Of a stretch of 64,000 bases of DNA, positions 24,254 to 34,987 are shown piece after piece; the first letter of the stretch is position 1, and the number at the start of each line of letters is the position of its first letter. The translations under genes were made by a program, and so were the position numbers. Origin of the DNA: Sipunculus nudus (taxonomy: Eukaryota; Annelida; Sipuncula; Golfingiida; Sipunculidae); contig CM049322.1 in NCBI GenBank assembly GCA_026874595.1, positions 47,525,840 to 47,589,839 on the forward strand. The letters run 5' to 3'. The notes beneath the pieces are model-generated. The model had not been told where the DNA came from. It saw nothing but the letters and a program-made list of their open reading frames with translations, and searched no databases.

Positions 24254-24354
24254 GTAGGCCTACAGGTGAACCAACCAGAGAGAAGGACTAAGCTTAGCAC
24301 GAATGCTTGGGCGATATTAGGAGACATTTCGTTTGACCTTTGACCTTGGATGAG

Positions 24355-24684
24355 ATGTCTCTCCTGGAGCAAGCCGGTGTTAGCCGTGACGTCAGAGCTC
24401 GTTGTAAACGTTTCCTGCCGGGGTGGGTGCTCATCACGTTGACTCTGGTCTTACTGTACAGGACTAGCTGGATTCTAGGGGTGGCCATTTACGCTGTCTA
24501 CGTCATACAAAACTTAACTAAAACCAGGCGGCAAAGAGGGAACGAAGGTGCCGACCAGTTTAGAGGACTGTTGTCCCCTGCCCGCTGGGAAGAATTTGTT
24601 TATGGAGACCTACAGACACAAGAACCACAGACACAAGAACCAGACACAAAATCTGAAAACGCAAATAGTAAAAAAGAAAAATGA
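24355..24684 (+). CDS. Small membrane protein, 109 residues, function unknown
   Basis: The open frame runs from ATG (MSLLEQAGVSRDVRARCK) to TGA. I chose this ATG because the frame upstream offers only non-ATG codons and an acceptor (tactttttcag) ends at 24253, leaving a 5'-UTR of about 100 nt in this exon. Residues 23-35 (GWVLITLTLVLLY) and 39-51 (WILGVAIYAVYVI) are hydrophobic, separated by RTS: a membrane hairpin or one long broken segment. Basic residues precede the first and follow the second (KTRRQRGNEG). A soluble tail contains SPARWEEFVYGDL, a tandem TQEP repeat and a Lys-rich end. The frame is richer in G and C than its flanks, and polyadenylation signals follow. I recognise no family. 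It could be the last exon of a longer gene with non-coding upstream exons. Confidence 0.65.
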   Translation: MSLLEQAGVSRDVRARCKRFLPGWVLITLTLVLLYRTSWILGVAIYAVYVIQNLTKTRRQRGNEGADQFRGLLSPARWEEFVYGDLQTQEPQTQEPDTKSENANSKKEK

Positions 24685-24838
24685 GAAAGAAAACCTATTG
24701 AAGAGTTCTTGAACACGTGATGTTATCGTGACCTGACACGTGATCCATGTAACTGCCAATGACATATTATGTGAAATACACATTGTGTTATATTATTTAA
24801 TCAGGAGTAATAAGGATTTTATGTTTTTATTTCATGGG

Positions 24839-24844
24839 AATAAA
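24839..24844 (+). terminator. Polyadenylation signal AATAAA
   Basis: About 155 bases after the stop of the small membrane protein; a second AATAAA follows at 24853-24858. Confidence 0.5.
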
Positions 24845-25325
24845 CTGAAAATGAATAAAAAACAAAGTTGATCTTTTTATATTTGGTCAATATGAAATTG
24901 AAATAAATGCTCACACACAAACATGAAAGAGTCAAACTTGTTTAAAAATTAAACGATTTTACAGTCAATCAAAACATGTCTTTTGTAAAGCAGCAAGATT
25001 TTCAGTTGAAACAGACAAGAACTATTTGGAATAAGAAAATAGATTCGATCTGAGCCGGAATTGTTAATAAAGGTGTGTTTCAAAGAAGTATTCTACATAT
25101 TCTTAGCCTCAATGGTTATCGGAATAATATTCCAGATTTTGTTAACGTTAAAGAAATGCTGAGATGCGTCCGCATCATTACACACAGGCAAACATGCAGG
25201 CATACACACACTCACATAGACATCGTCTGAAATTTACCGGTAACACATGCAGAATGAATCCCCAAAGATTATGCAACCAAGCGCCATCTACTGGTGATCA
25301 CCAAAACAATATTGTTTCAATTCGA

Positions 25326-25347
25326 GGGGGGGGGGGGGGGGGGGGGG
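25326..25347 (+). repeat. G22 homopolymer
   Basis: An uninterrupted run of 22 G in AT-rich sequence, about 70 bases left of fragments of the GGATCCAG dispersed family. Confidence 0.9.
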
Positions 25348-25394
25348 ATTGATAGGTGCATTAAAAATTTCCTATATAACATCTTTAACAGATT

Positions 25395-25722
25395 TAAGTT
25401 AAGATTCCTTATGAACGGAATGCTGACTCAATAAATAAAGTGAGATTGCTTGCGGAAGGTGCATCCGAAAAGGCGAATCCTACACGTTGGCCTACCGAAT
25501 TTCCGCATGGTATCCATGGGCAAAACTTATCGGAGTGGATCCAGGATTTAGAAAAAGGAGGGGTCCAACTCAGAAGATATAAGTTAAGAGTCCTTATTTA
25601 CGGAATGCGGGTTGCGGCTAAAATCGGTATTGACTTAATAAATAAGGTGAGATTCCTTGCGGAATGTGCATCCGGCAAAACGAATCGCTACATGTACCGA
25701 ATTTCCGCATGGTATCCAGGGG
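25395..25722. repeat. Tandem pair of about 190 bp units with a GGATCCAG-family fragment between
   Basis: Both units contain 'cgaatttccgcatggtatcc' (ends near 25512 and 25715) and a copy of 'aataaataa.gtgagatt.c' followed by 'ttgcgga..gtgcatccg'. Between them lies 'gtggatccaggatttag' plus 'gaggggtccaac', a piece of the dispersed family seen at 28319 and 29573. Confidence 0.65.
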
Positions 25723-26183
25723 CAACACAAATGTAGCGAATGTTAAGTCGGGAGAACAGCCGGCTTGTCTCCCCTGCGTAATATTTCTTCTCTTTTCCTT
25801 CACTATGGCATTGTTGGCATTGTCGTCTTGGTGACACTGTCACCGGAAACTGTTTTAATCTGTCTCTCTGGTTGACTCCCCTGAATAGAAATAATTTTTC
25901 AGATTTATCATTTTTATATAAAGTTCTATATCATTAACGTTTAGATTTATATTTAATATTTATATTTAATAGAGGTCAGAATAAAGGCGATATCAATACA
26001 ATTATTATGATTCTTACCATCTCGGGGTGTGCGGAAGGTTTCCGATACTGAACGGCTATGTGGCATGAAACCTTCCCTGACCGGTTTTTGAGAAACATAA
26101 AAGCAACAATAGGACAGGTCGCATGGCATGGGTACTTGGGCATGACGTGCCCCTACTGACGATCCCGTTAGGGACATCACGTC

Positions 26184-26244
26184 AGTCCAGCCTCATGTCA
26201 TGCTATCGACAACGTCGAATCAGATATTGTCCACTTTGTTGCAG
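26184..26244 (+). repeat. 61 bp perfect direct repeat, copy 1
   Basis: It begins 'agtccagcctcatgtcatgc' and ends 'ccactttgttgcag'; identical to 28150-28210. This copy is followed by gtaggt, so its end reads as an exon end with a good donor. Confidence 0.85.
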
Positions 26245-26499
26245 GTAGGTAAAATTATTTTCAAAATGTTGTAGATAGATGCCAAAGTATAAATTGAATG
26301 TCAATATAATATTCCCTGATTAATATTAATATATTTTCTATCTGGGTGCTTTAATTATATATCCTTGTAATATTATCGTTATTACTATGGGACCCCTAAA
26401 CCTTCGACCTCGAGTTCTTTGGTTGCACTGGAAACCCCGTGAAATATTCCTGTAAATCTTTAAAGGGACCCACACCACGTCAATATGCCAAATTATTGC

Positions 26500-26590
26500 T
26501 GACCTCTAAAAGAGCATTTCCACGTTTCCAAATAATTTCCACGTGTTTAGATAATCTCCACGTGTCCCGATAGAATTCCACGTGGGACTG
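26500..26590. promoter_or_regulatory. Cluster of CACGTG E-boxes in a 24 bp spaced repeat
   Basis: Four 'ccacgt' units occur at roughly 24 base steps, three of them full CACGTG palindromes within 'tccacgtg'. CACGTG is the core site of many bHLH factors. Whether this is regulatory or just a short tandem repeat cannot be told from sequence. Confidence 0.3.
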
Positions 26591-26944
26591 AAAGAAGGGC
26601 CAATAAACGAATTATATCTGTACCGGTACATCTAACCTCCGTTATTTCCGTCTGTCCATCATTTATTTTCCCCCACTCGCAGCAGCAATATTTAAAAATT
26701 AGCTTGAAAATGCATAGAATGAGTAAACAGAGAATTTAAAACATAACAGAACTAGTTATAACACTCGTATTGAATAATTCTATAAAATCGTATTTTCTTT
26801 TATAAAATATAATGAGAAAATGGGTCTACGGCATAAATATGAGTAAAGAGAAAATGGTTCTACAGCAACGGCCTTCTCCCAAACAAACGCAGACGTTATG
26901 ACTATAACCGTGCTGCCGTCTATCGGTGGATGCTCGCACTAATT

Positions 26945-26990
26945 CGAGCTAACCCATAACATCCTCCCCCTTCTCTCCCTCTTTTATTTT
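26945..26990 (-). mobile_element. Possible polypurine tract and LTR start (minus strand)
   Basis: On the minus strand a run of purines 'gagggagagaagggggagga' is followed at once by TGTTATGGGTTAGC, the usual junction between a polypurine tract and a 3' LTR. No matching LTR end or internal coding region was found, so this may be a fragment. Confidence 0.35.
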
Positions 26991-27853
26991 TGACAAATTG
27001 AATTACCACGAAATGTTAGCGAAATGAATCAGAAATTCCTCCAAACGTTCATAAACCTCACACAAACGTATTTTAAACTTAAACCACTTAGCATTGTGGC
27101 AGAACTCACTGTGGGAATATGCCAAGTTACTTTCAACCTTAAAAATCTGATCCTTAAAATAAAAGTACAATCCTATGCATTAAAAGTACCAGAACCACTG
27201 ACCAATGACTGACTCCCAGTAACTTTCCACTTAATTATTGATTTTGAACCTCACCTGTGATAGCCCTGCTGTAAAATTCACGTTGAATTCATACACAACT
27301 TTCACCAAGCGTTCTGCGCCTGGCGATGTTGATGATTCGTCACCGGGAACCACCTGTTTGCGCGCGGCGGCCTCGTTGTTCTGGCTCGCTGTTCCCTTTA
27401 TAAACCATTCCCCTTTTATAACACACATTAGTCCTTCTATTTATTATGTTACGAAGTAATGTTAATATGGGTGATCAACCAAAGATATCCCATACCTACA
27501 AGTAAATAAATATTTACCGAGGTAGATTTCTTGAATTTCCTAGGGGAGATAAACAACCATTATCCGTCCCTCCAAATATAGTGGGATACCCCCTTCGCTC
27601 TTCCATCATAGACTCCCAGAAAATAACCACCCCGAATGTTTTCACTTAGAAATTTACTACAATCATTGGTCATATTTATATTTTATCTTGTAATAGCATA
27701 ATTACTTTGAATGATAACAATATAAAACAATATGTACTTAAGAATGATACTTAGCCTAGATGTTTCACATTTGTATACTTTATGTATGTTATTATAGATA
27801 GAAGATATAAACGAAGTGAAATCTTAGTGGTATTGTTTGTGTATAGTTGTGTA
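26991..27853. other. Unassigned sequence with a TATA-like promoter on the minus strand
   Basis: On the minus strand, 'ttataaaaggggaatggttt' near 27400-27420 contains a TATA-like element followed by a GC-richer stretch with an open frame of 65 codons. It could be a retroelement promoter; no product is recognised. Confidence 0.25.
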
Positions 27854-27892
27854 TACTATTCATACACAAACATAATTTGTGTATGAATAGTA
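27854..27892. repeat. Perfect 17 bp stem hairpin with 5-base loop
   Basis: The arms 'tactattcatacacaaa' (27854-27870) and its exact complement (27876-27892) flank the loop 'cataa'. There is no T-run of terminator type and no neighbouring gene. Confidence 0.8.
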
Positions 27893-28149
27893 AGATGTAA
27901 ACAAATATAAATTAGACGAGAGTATTAGATAAAGATTGATCGATATGTATAAACAAGATGTAAGATAGTGTGAGATTAGGAGTTGTTTAAAAGATATGTA
28001 TAATAACATGGTTATAATAACATAAAGATTTCAGGTAAACATACATTAACATATCTTGTGTACTTGTTGCAGATGCATAAATTGCATTTGAGTATATTTA
28101 TATACATTATAATAAGCAGTCCAATATTTGTAAACAATATGATAAAGTG

Positions 28150-28210
28150 AGTCCAGCCTCATGTCATGCTATCGACAACGTCGAATCAGATATTGTCCAC
28201 TTTGTTGCAG
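28150..28210 (+). repeat. 61 bp perfect direct repeat, copy 2
   Basis: Identical to 26184-26244, but followed by 'aataaacag' rather than a splice donor. A GC-richer stretch continues to about 28340 and runs into a GGATCCAA-family fragment. Confidence 0.85.
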
Positions 28211-28318
28211 AATAAACAGTTTTCAAGTGTCAGCTGCGTGTCGTTTACCATTTGTGTGTGTGCGAGTGGGCCACGAACCAGACGCCGCCTTACCGCCCGC
28301 CCGCGACACAAAGAAAAC

Positions 28319-28440
28319 ATGTCCGGGTGGATCCAAGATTTAGGAAAAGGAGGGGTCCAACTCAGAAGGACTAATAACAAAACCTTTAAAAAGTCCCCAG
28401 GTACAGAAAGTAGGGGGGGGGGGGGGGTTCAGGGCGTAAA
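28319..28440 (+). repeat. Fragment of the GGATCCAG dispersed family with a G15 tract
   Basis: 'ggtggatccaagatttagga' followed by 'gaggggtccaactcagaagg', then a G15 run at 28413-28427. The same wording occurs at 25531 and 29573. Confidence 0.6.
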
Positions 28441-28499
28441 AATTGACCTGAAACACTTAAAAAAGATTGCGGAGGCTGAAGAAACAAACTGTTTCTTTC

Positions 28500-29290
28500 A
28501 AAATCTCGGAGTTGTTCGAAAACTTGAGACCTTGACTAGAACCTTCATAGTCAAATAAGCCGAATTATAATTCGACTCTAAGATGTCGTGATCTAGATTA
28601 CTTATGAAGGATTGCATATTTTCCCTCATATTCAACAAACGAGTTGGTTCTACCAAGTTCTTGGAAGATCCTGGTGACCTTGACTTTGATCTTCAAGGCC
28701 AAATCTACACACCTAAAGGATTATTGTCATATCAACAATTTTGAAATTACCGGAGAATTTTTCGTAAAATTTGACACACCAGTTCTTTCAGTCTAATCTC
28801 GGAGGAGTTCTAAAACCGATGACCTTGCTCTTCAAGGTCAAATATGCCGAAATGTAAATTTTACACACAACTTGTTTCCTTTGAGCCCTTATAAAGGTCC
28901 GAAAACTGGTAACCTTGACCAGGATCTTCAAGGTCAAAGTTGCCGAAAAGTAATTTTTTTTGTGAACCCGATAACTGAAGTTTTGCCTATTTTCCCTCAA
29001 ATTTTACACACAGGTTGATTCCACTGACTTCTCAGAAGAGTGTCAGTACTGGTGACCTTGACTCTGATCTTCGAGGTCATAATCTGCCAAATTATAGGAT
29101 CAAATAGACACATATGATTTTTAAATGCTTTATATTTTTTTTCTTCTGGTTTAAAAAAACAAGTTATTTCCAACACAGTTCTTTCCATTCTCAAAAAAGA
29201 CTGAAACCTGGTGATCTTAACCTTCACATCCACAAATTAATAAATTTTACGAAACACCATCATTTCACCTTTCAGAAAGGCCTAGTGTAT
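28500..29290. repeat. Degenerate 'gatcttcaaggtcaaa' repeats
   Basis: Four to five copies of 'ggtgaccttgac..tgatct' followed by 'tcaaggtcaaa' and 'tgccgaaa' occur at about 95-145 base steps. This style of repeat also fills 49370-52570. Confidence 0.6.
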
Positions 29291-29362
29291 ATTTTTAAGC
29301 CTCATATTTAGGGATAGCTGGAAGGGGGATATGTTTTTGCGCATGCAAAAACCAAAATCATC

Positions 29363-29363
29363 C

Positions 29364-29394
<31 letters not shown>

Positions 29395-29450
29395 ATTATG
29401 GATAAGATAATAATTATTATTATTACGATTATTATTATTATTATTATATA
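29363..29450. repeat. (ATT)n microsatellite
   Basis: Two ATT/TTA tracts interrupted by 'ggataagataata'. Confidence 0.85.
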
Positions 29451-29572
29451 TTGTCGTGTTCTACTGTGAATTATGTAAATATGATTTGCTATGTCAGGGT
29501 AAATGAGCACAAGTCCTAAAGTAAAGTATAACAATGTATTAGGAAATTAAGAAAACACGCTTTATAATACAT

Positions 29573-30075
29573 CAGGGGCGGATCCAGAATATAGGAAAAC
29601 GAGGGGTCCAACCAAGGAGGACTAATGTCAAAAAGGAGGGGTCCAAACAAGGAGGACTAATTTCAGAACCAGGGGTCCAACCCAGAAAGACCGATGTCAA
29701 AAGGAGGGGTCAAACCCAGGAGGACTAATGTCAGAACCAGGGGTCCTACCCAGAAGGACTCATGTCAGAACCAGGGGTCCAACCCAGAATGACTAATGTC
29801 AGAACCAGGGGTCCAACCCAGAAGGACTAATGTCAGAACCAGGGGTCCAACCCAGAAGGACTAATGACAAAATGAGGGATCCAAACCCGGAGGACAAAAC
29901 ATGGAGTCCTCATAACAAAATTTCCCAATGTTTGGGAAATGGGGAGGGGGGGTCCAGCCCTAAAAAATTGGTCCGAAATCCTTTAAAAAAGTTTGTAGCA
30001 GCAAGAAAAAAGGGGCTGTGGAGGGGGTCCGGAGCCCCTGGACCCCCCCCCCCCCCCCCCCCCCCGGTCCGCATC
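29573..30075 (+). mobile_element. Non-autonomous element CAGGGGCGGATCCAG..., hAT-like, with internal tandem repeats and a C23 tract
   Basis: The left end is CAGGGGCGGATCCAG. It contains about eight tandem units of 33-38 bp based on 'aaccaggggtccaacccaga' + 'aggactaatgtcag'. The right part reads 'ggagcccctgga', C23 (30043-30065) and 'ggtccgc', a decayed inverted match to the left end. Flanks 'taatacat' and 'tatacat' may be an 8 bp target duplication. No coding capacity. Confidence 0.55.
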
Positions 30076-30083
30076 TATACATA

Positions 30084-31221
30084 TTGTGACGGCTCTAAGG
30101 TGGTACATTGGACGTGTATACGACACAGGCGAGCATGTGTACTGCTCTCGGTCAGGCACCACTGCCCCCATTGAATGACGAATACAAGGTTTTGCGCTTC
30201 CTGTCAAAGGGACTAGCTGATCTTTCCCGCCTCTTTTAAGACTATTTATAGGGGTATACTGGGAACCTTCTTTCAGAGGGAAAATAATTTTGTATTGCGC
30301 CATACGTTTCCTAGGCAGCCGAAAACGACTACAGTGAGGCTGGCTCGTATCGGCTATATATTCTTGTAAATAACGTAAAATGTCACCTGAGCCGTGTAAT
30401 AAATAACCCACTGTAATGTAACTTCAGTTCTGTTTATATTGGGCCTTACGCCCTGGATTATTATACCTGTCTGTGAACAATGTAATTTCAAGGTACCACA
30501 AGGCCAACATTGTTATACCGTCATGTCTGTTTCGTCATGGGGTAAAACCATAAATACTTTTAAAGCAGCTCAAAGCCATATACTTCGTTCCATCTGTTAC
30601 TCTTTGGCCATGCGTATGAAAAGGTCTGTATTTGTTCTTATCGAAAGGTCTATAGTTGTTCTTATCTGGACTACGTCTGTTTATTTGGCCTCTAAATTTA
30701 ATTCTCTCTTTGTCAGTGAAACATATTTGTTCCGTAATTGTACATCTTCATTCTTTAGTTTTCTTACATATACCTAACCGGTGGACCCGTCCACCTAGGT
30801 ACTTTTGTATTTCTGTGTGTTAAAAAGGAGCCGGTATCCGGTCCGGATAGAAATATTCTTGTAAGAGCCAGCCTTAACAGTTTGATATAATCATGTATAA
30901 TAAAATTGTAAATAGGGTTTAATTCCTCTCATCTTTGTCTTGCGTCATGTGTATTTTGTATGTCTAATGCAATTTCCTTTTTAAGTAGCACCCTCACTGG
31001 AACGTCTGCACAATTCAGTTAAGTAAATATTTCTGTTAATTCATTTGTATCAATTTAAATATATTCCTATGCACATGTATCTGGTCACGTTTTGAGTTCT
31101 TTCTGCATGTATAATACACTTTAGGTCTTCGAGTTTTGATTGGTATGTTTTATGTCCGAGGTTTGGTTGTGTATTGATTTCCCCTAAACAAAATTGTACG
31201 AGCCCGAGGCTGTCGTGACAA
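30084..31221 (+). mobile_element. Probable second solo LTR, about 1.1 kb
   Basis: It starts TGTGACGGC and ends GTCGTGACA, related inverted termini of TG...CA type. A TATA-like 'ctatttatagg' near 30240 and AATAAA-type hexamers (near 30397 and 30899) are in U3-R order on the plus strand. There is no clear target duplication, so confidence is limited. Short open frames inside have no domain. Confidence 0.4.
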
Positions 31222-32814
31222 TAGGCCTACAGTTTTTCAGGGAGGGTGTGGTACGTGGAATCTCCCTCCCGCGGTGTTCAGTAGGCCTATCTAGTCTGAA
31301 TCAACAGGAAAATAAAAGTATATGAGGAATAATCAAAGTTCCAGCAAATTCCAGATAAAGCTTCTGTATAACATGAACATTCCTGTATTCTCCACTCACT
31401 TCACGGTGCAAACTTTCAATTGCAGCAGAAATAAAAAATTCACAACCGCCGCTGTCACAGTGTCACTGTCAGCGCTCGATGTGACACAAATCCAGTCACA
31501 GCGATTTCAAATATTTTTATGTATACAATGCCTTGTATATGCTTGCATGATTACTATTTCTACGTCTCCTGCTGATCTAGGTTCAACTGAATGGCTGAGC
31601 AGATTAATGAACGACTGGAGCATTATGCCAATAGACTCCCTGGTGTTCATTTTCTTAGAGACTTCATTCTTGTCTGGAGGCAACTGTAAGTGGAAACTTC
31701 TTGGAAGAGATAGGCTGCACCTGGGTCTGACCATTCACAGAAACCCCCCCCCCCCCAAAAAAAAAAACCACATAAAACTACCGAAAATCGACAAAAAACA
31801 CTTCGAATTAACATTTTTTCCCACATTCCTGAATATCTTAGTTTTTTTATTGTTAAATACCATACAATAACAAGACTAATAGGGTAAAAAGGATGATTTA
31901 CAATAACAAATTAAATAATTTACATATACCCGTATATTTCTTTAACAGTTTGAAGGTTTTATACACATAACTTATTTTCAAATTATTCTAAAATATGATT
32001 TCCAAAGTATGATTTTTATATTGACGGGAGAAGCCGACTCTGTTCAGCACGTACCCGGTGACTTATTTTGACTTGGACTAAGGGGAAAGATTTTGACTTG
32101 GACTAAGGGGAAAGGTATCGCAACCTGTTGGCAAAATCGGTTACTAACATTGCCGACAGCAGTTTGACAGGAGAGAAATAAATGCCAAATTCAGTATATG
32201 AATAATTATTTCATATATTAATCTTATTATTTTATTTTGGTTATCAATTAAAATACAATTTAAATATTCAGGACCTTCCAGGAGCTCAGATGGTTTTCAG
32301 TGTTTTTGGTTGATTTTCGGGGTCTTTTTGGTGGTTTTCCGTGGTTTTCTATGAATATTCCGACTGTCTACCTGAGTTGTCAACGCCAGAAGGTGTTGGG
32401 TTCAAAGATGATGGGGATAGCGGCTTCTCTGCGAAAGATACATGTAATTACAACTTATTAATAGTATGAATAAATTTTAAATAATATAATATAAAATACA
32501 GGGTGCATTGTGTTATTTCTGGTAAGCACAATAAACTTTGTGTAAATAGTCTATTAAGAACTAAAGAGATATTAGTATGTGATCTTTCACTTTTGTGGAT
32601 TTTTTTTTCAGGCAGACAATTGAACAACAAATGCTGGTGTTACTCATTTATGCTGAATGACTTCTTAACGTTGAAATGTTACATGATATTTCTTCTACAT
32701 AATTAGAATGTTTTGCAACCATATGTTTTATGTCCAAACATATTTTGTCACTTGTGTGCTAAGAAGTGATTTTTCTTCAAAGAACTGCTGGCTGATGGCA
32801 AAGAAGACTACCCT
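31222..32814. other. No supported gene
   Basis: Mostly AT-rich. A 182-codon open frame at 31322-31870 spans C- and A-homopolymers and shows no domain. A 25 bp tandem duplication ('ttttgacttggactaagggg') lies at 32067-32116. Confidence 0.4.
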
Positions 32815-33399
32815 TCAGCACCGTTCGAGCTGTGTGCCGATGACCATGTGATGTGGACTTCAGTGCAGGAGTCTGCATTGCCTTAAGACCACTATGCTAC
32901 AGTGTGTGAACATATCCCACAGTCTGCTCAACTCCTCACACCCACATCGGTCCAAGTATGAGACCCACCACCAAACGAAGATGAAAATCCAAGGCATTGG
33001 CTCCAGTTACAAGGGGTTTCAACTTCGTAGCAGGTGATTTTGGGTTCAGATTCAGACATTGAAGAAGTTGAACATGCTGACCGAACACTTTGATGAACGC
33101 AGTCGGTTATTACGAAACCACAGGTAATTAAAATTGTGTACCTTGTGATTTAAAGCTTTGTTGAGATTTTGCTGATAAGTAAAATGTCCTAACACCTTAA
33201 ATGCAAGATCAGTTTCAATTTAAACAAATATTCAAATAAAATGCTGACAAAGCACAGTGGAATGAATACAATAGCATGTAATCTGACTGCTCAAACAAGG
33301 TACTGACCAATGTAGTGTGACACCACATAATCAATATACTAATCTATACCTGATAAATAACTATGTATAAAAAGTTGTAATTTTGTCTACGATAAAGAA

Positions 33400-33407
33400 T
33401 TCGTATA

Positions 33408-33451
<44 letters not shown>

Positions 33452-33460
33452 AATACAGAC

Positions 33461-33505
<45 letters not shown>
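33400..33505. repeat. (TA)n microsatellite
   Basis: A long TA tract broken by 'aaatacagacatg', inside the decayed transposon region. Confidence 0.9.
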
Positions 33506-33508
<3 letters not shown>

Positions 33509-34987
33509 TGTATTCCTCTAAATTCTTCTAATTGAACGCACACAGAAATTATGTATACTAACAATGTCATAAGGTTCTCTATAAAAAATAATCTTAAGTC
33601 AACCAAAAAGAATCACCTTTTTAGCTGAAATATCAGTATCAAGAACATTCATACAGTCAGTTTGTTAGATTAATCAATTTGTTAGCGAGAAATTTTCGTT
33701 GCCATTACCACTGAGGCTGTGTAAACAATTGACGTCAAAATTAATGATCCACAACCTGGTGGTATGAAACTGAAATTCACCCAAGAAATGGCTTTCCTTT
33801 ACAGATAACCCCAATCAGGATAAGGTTTGTACGGTTCCATCGCGCAAACCCTTCCCAGGTGAAGTATTCCTTTACTGAGAAATACCAAGACAAACCTGGA
33901 CATGTTGATGACTGACGCTGCAATGACAATGCGGAAGAACAATGCCAATGGCTCTTATAAAAAGCAACTCAGTGATAAGGAAAGAGTATTTTTAAAATTA
34001 AGCAAGGGAAAGAATATTCCACGGACTTTACAAAAAAATGTATTCAAGGTTATTGGAAATTCAAATCTTGTATGAGTACAATATTTAGGAGATGAAAGTG
34101 CTGCTATGTCACTAGCAATGGCAATAGGAAACATGGTCTGTTCTGAATAAGGTCAGAGAGAAAGTTAAATTCCAAACACCTGGGAAAAGTATATAGAAAT
34201 AGTAAGTGAGCCTGGGGTAAGAAACAGACAGGGGGTAACTAATGTCCGATATAGAAGACAGGTTACAAATGTAAAATCAGCAGAGACTCCAAATTACGTT
34301 TAAGTCAAGTTTACGAAAACAATCTACCAGAATTGTCCTGTCATTTATTAGGATTCGTCAAACAGATTGATTTATTTCCCGATTTTGTGTGTGTTATTGA
34401 CTTAGACGGTGAGATGAAAGAATGAAATGATTTGCTTGAAGTTAAGTCGACAGTCCAGTTTTACTTTCATATGATACTACGTTTTACATTGGTGATTTTT
34501 ATGTTTCTATTGTAAGAGTTCAGCATATCATGTTTAAAAAAAACTCTAAAGCTAATCCAGCTCCAGTAATACCTTTTGCTTATTAGATGCATGAGCGTAA
34601 ATTTTCTAAAACACATGCTAAGTTTTTAGAAACAAATTTTAATGTGTACCAAATTAAATAATTTTCTTTTCCAGTTGCTGTTGATCTTGAATTGGACATA
34701 AAAAAGCCATAACAAAACATTCTCAAGGACAAAGCTTCTCTGTTTCTTGAACCATCTTAGGATTATCTTAAACGATGGCTTCATTCACGTAAAGCTGCAT
34801 CAGATGATTTTTGGACATATATGACAGACCTGATGGCCCTTCTAAAATGTATGACTTTTTTGACCATTCAACTGCAAAATGGTCCCAATCAGTCATTGAT
34901 TACTTTAGTTCCAACCTCAAAGATGGTATAATGAACTAATGTGGTAAGTGGGTACACACTCCCTTAAAATTATGACCAATATTCCAG

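Noticed and set aside
29830..30411. Overlapping open frames on both strands rich in Pro or Gly
   Set aside because: Produced by the C23 tract and tandem units of the dispersed element.
31322..31870. 182-codon open frame
   Set aside because: It crosses C and A homopolymers and has random composition, no domain and no splice support.
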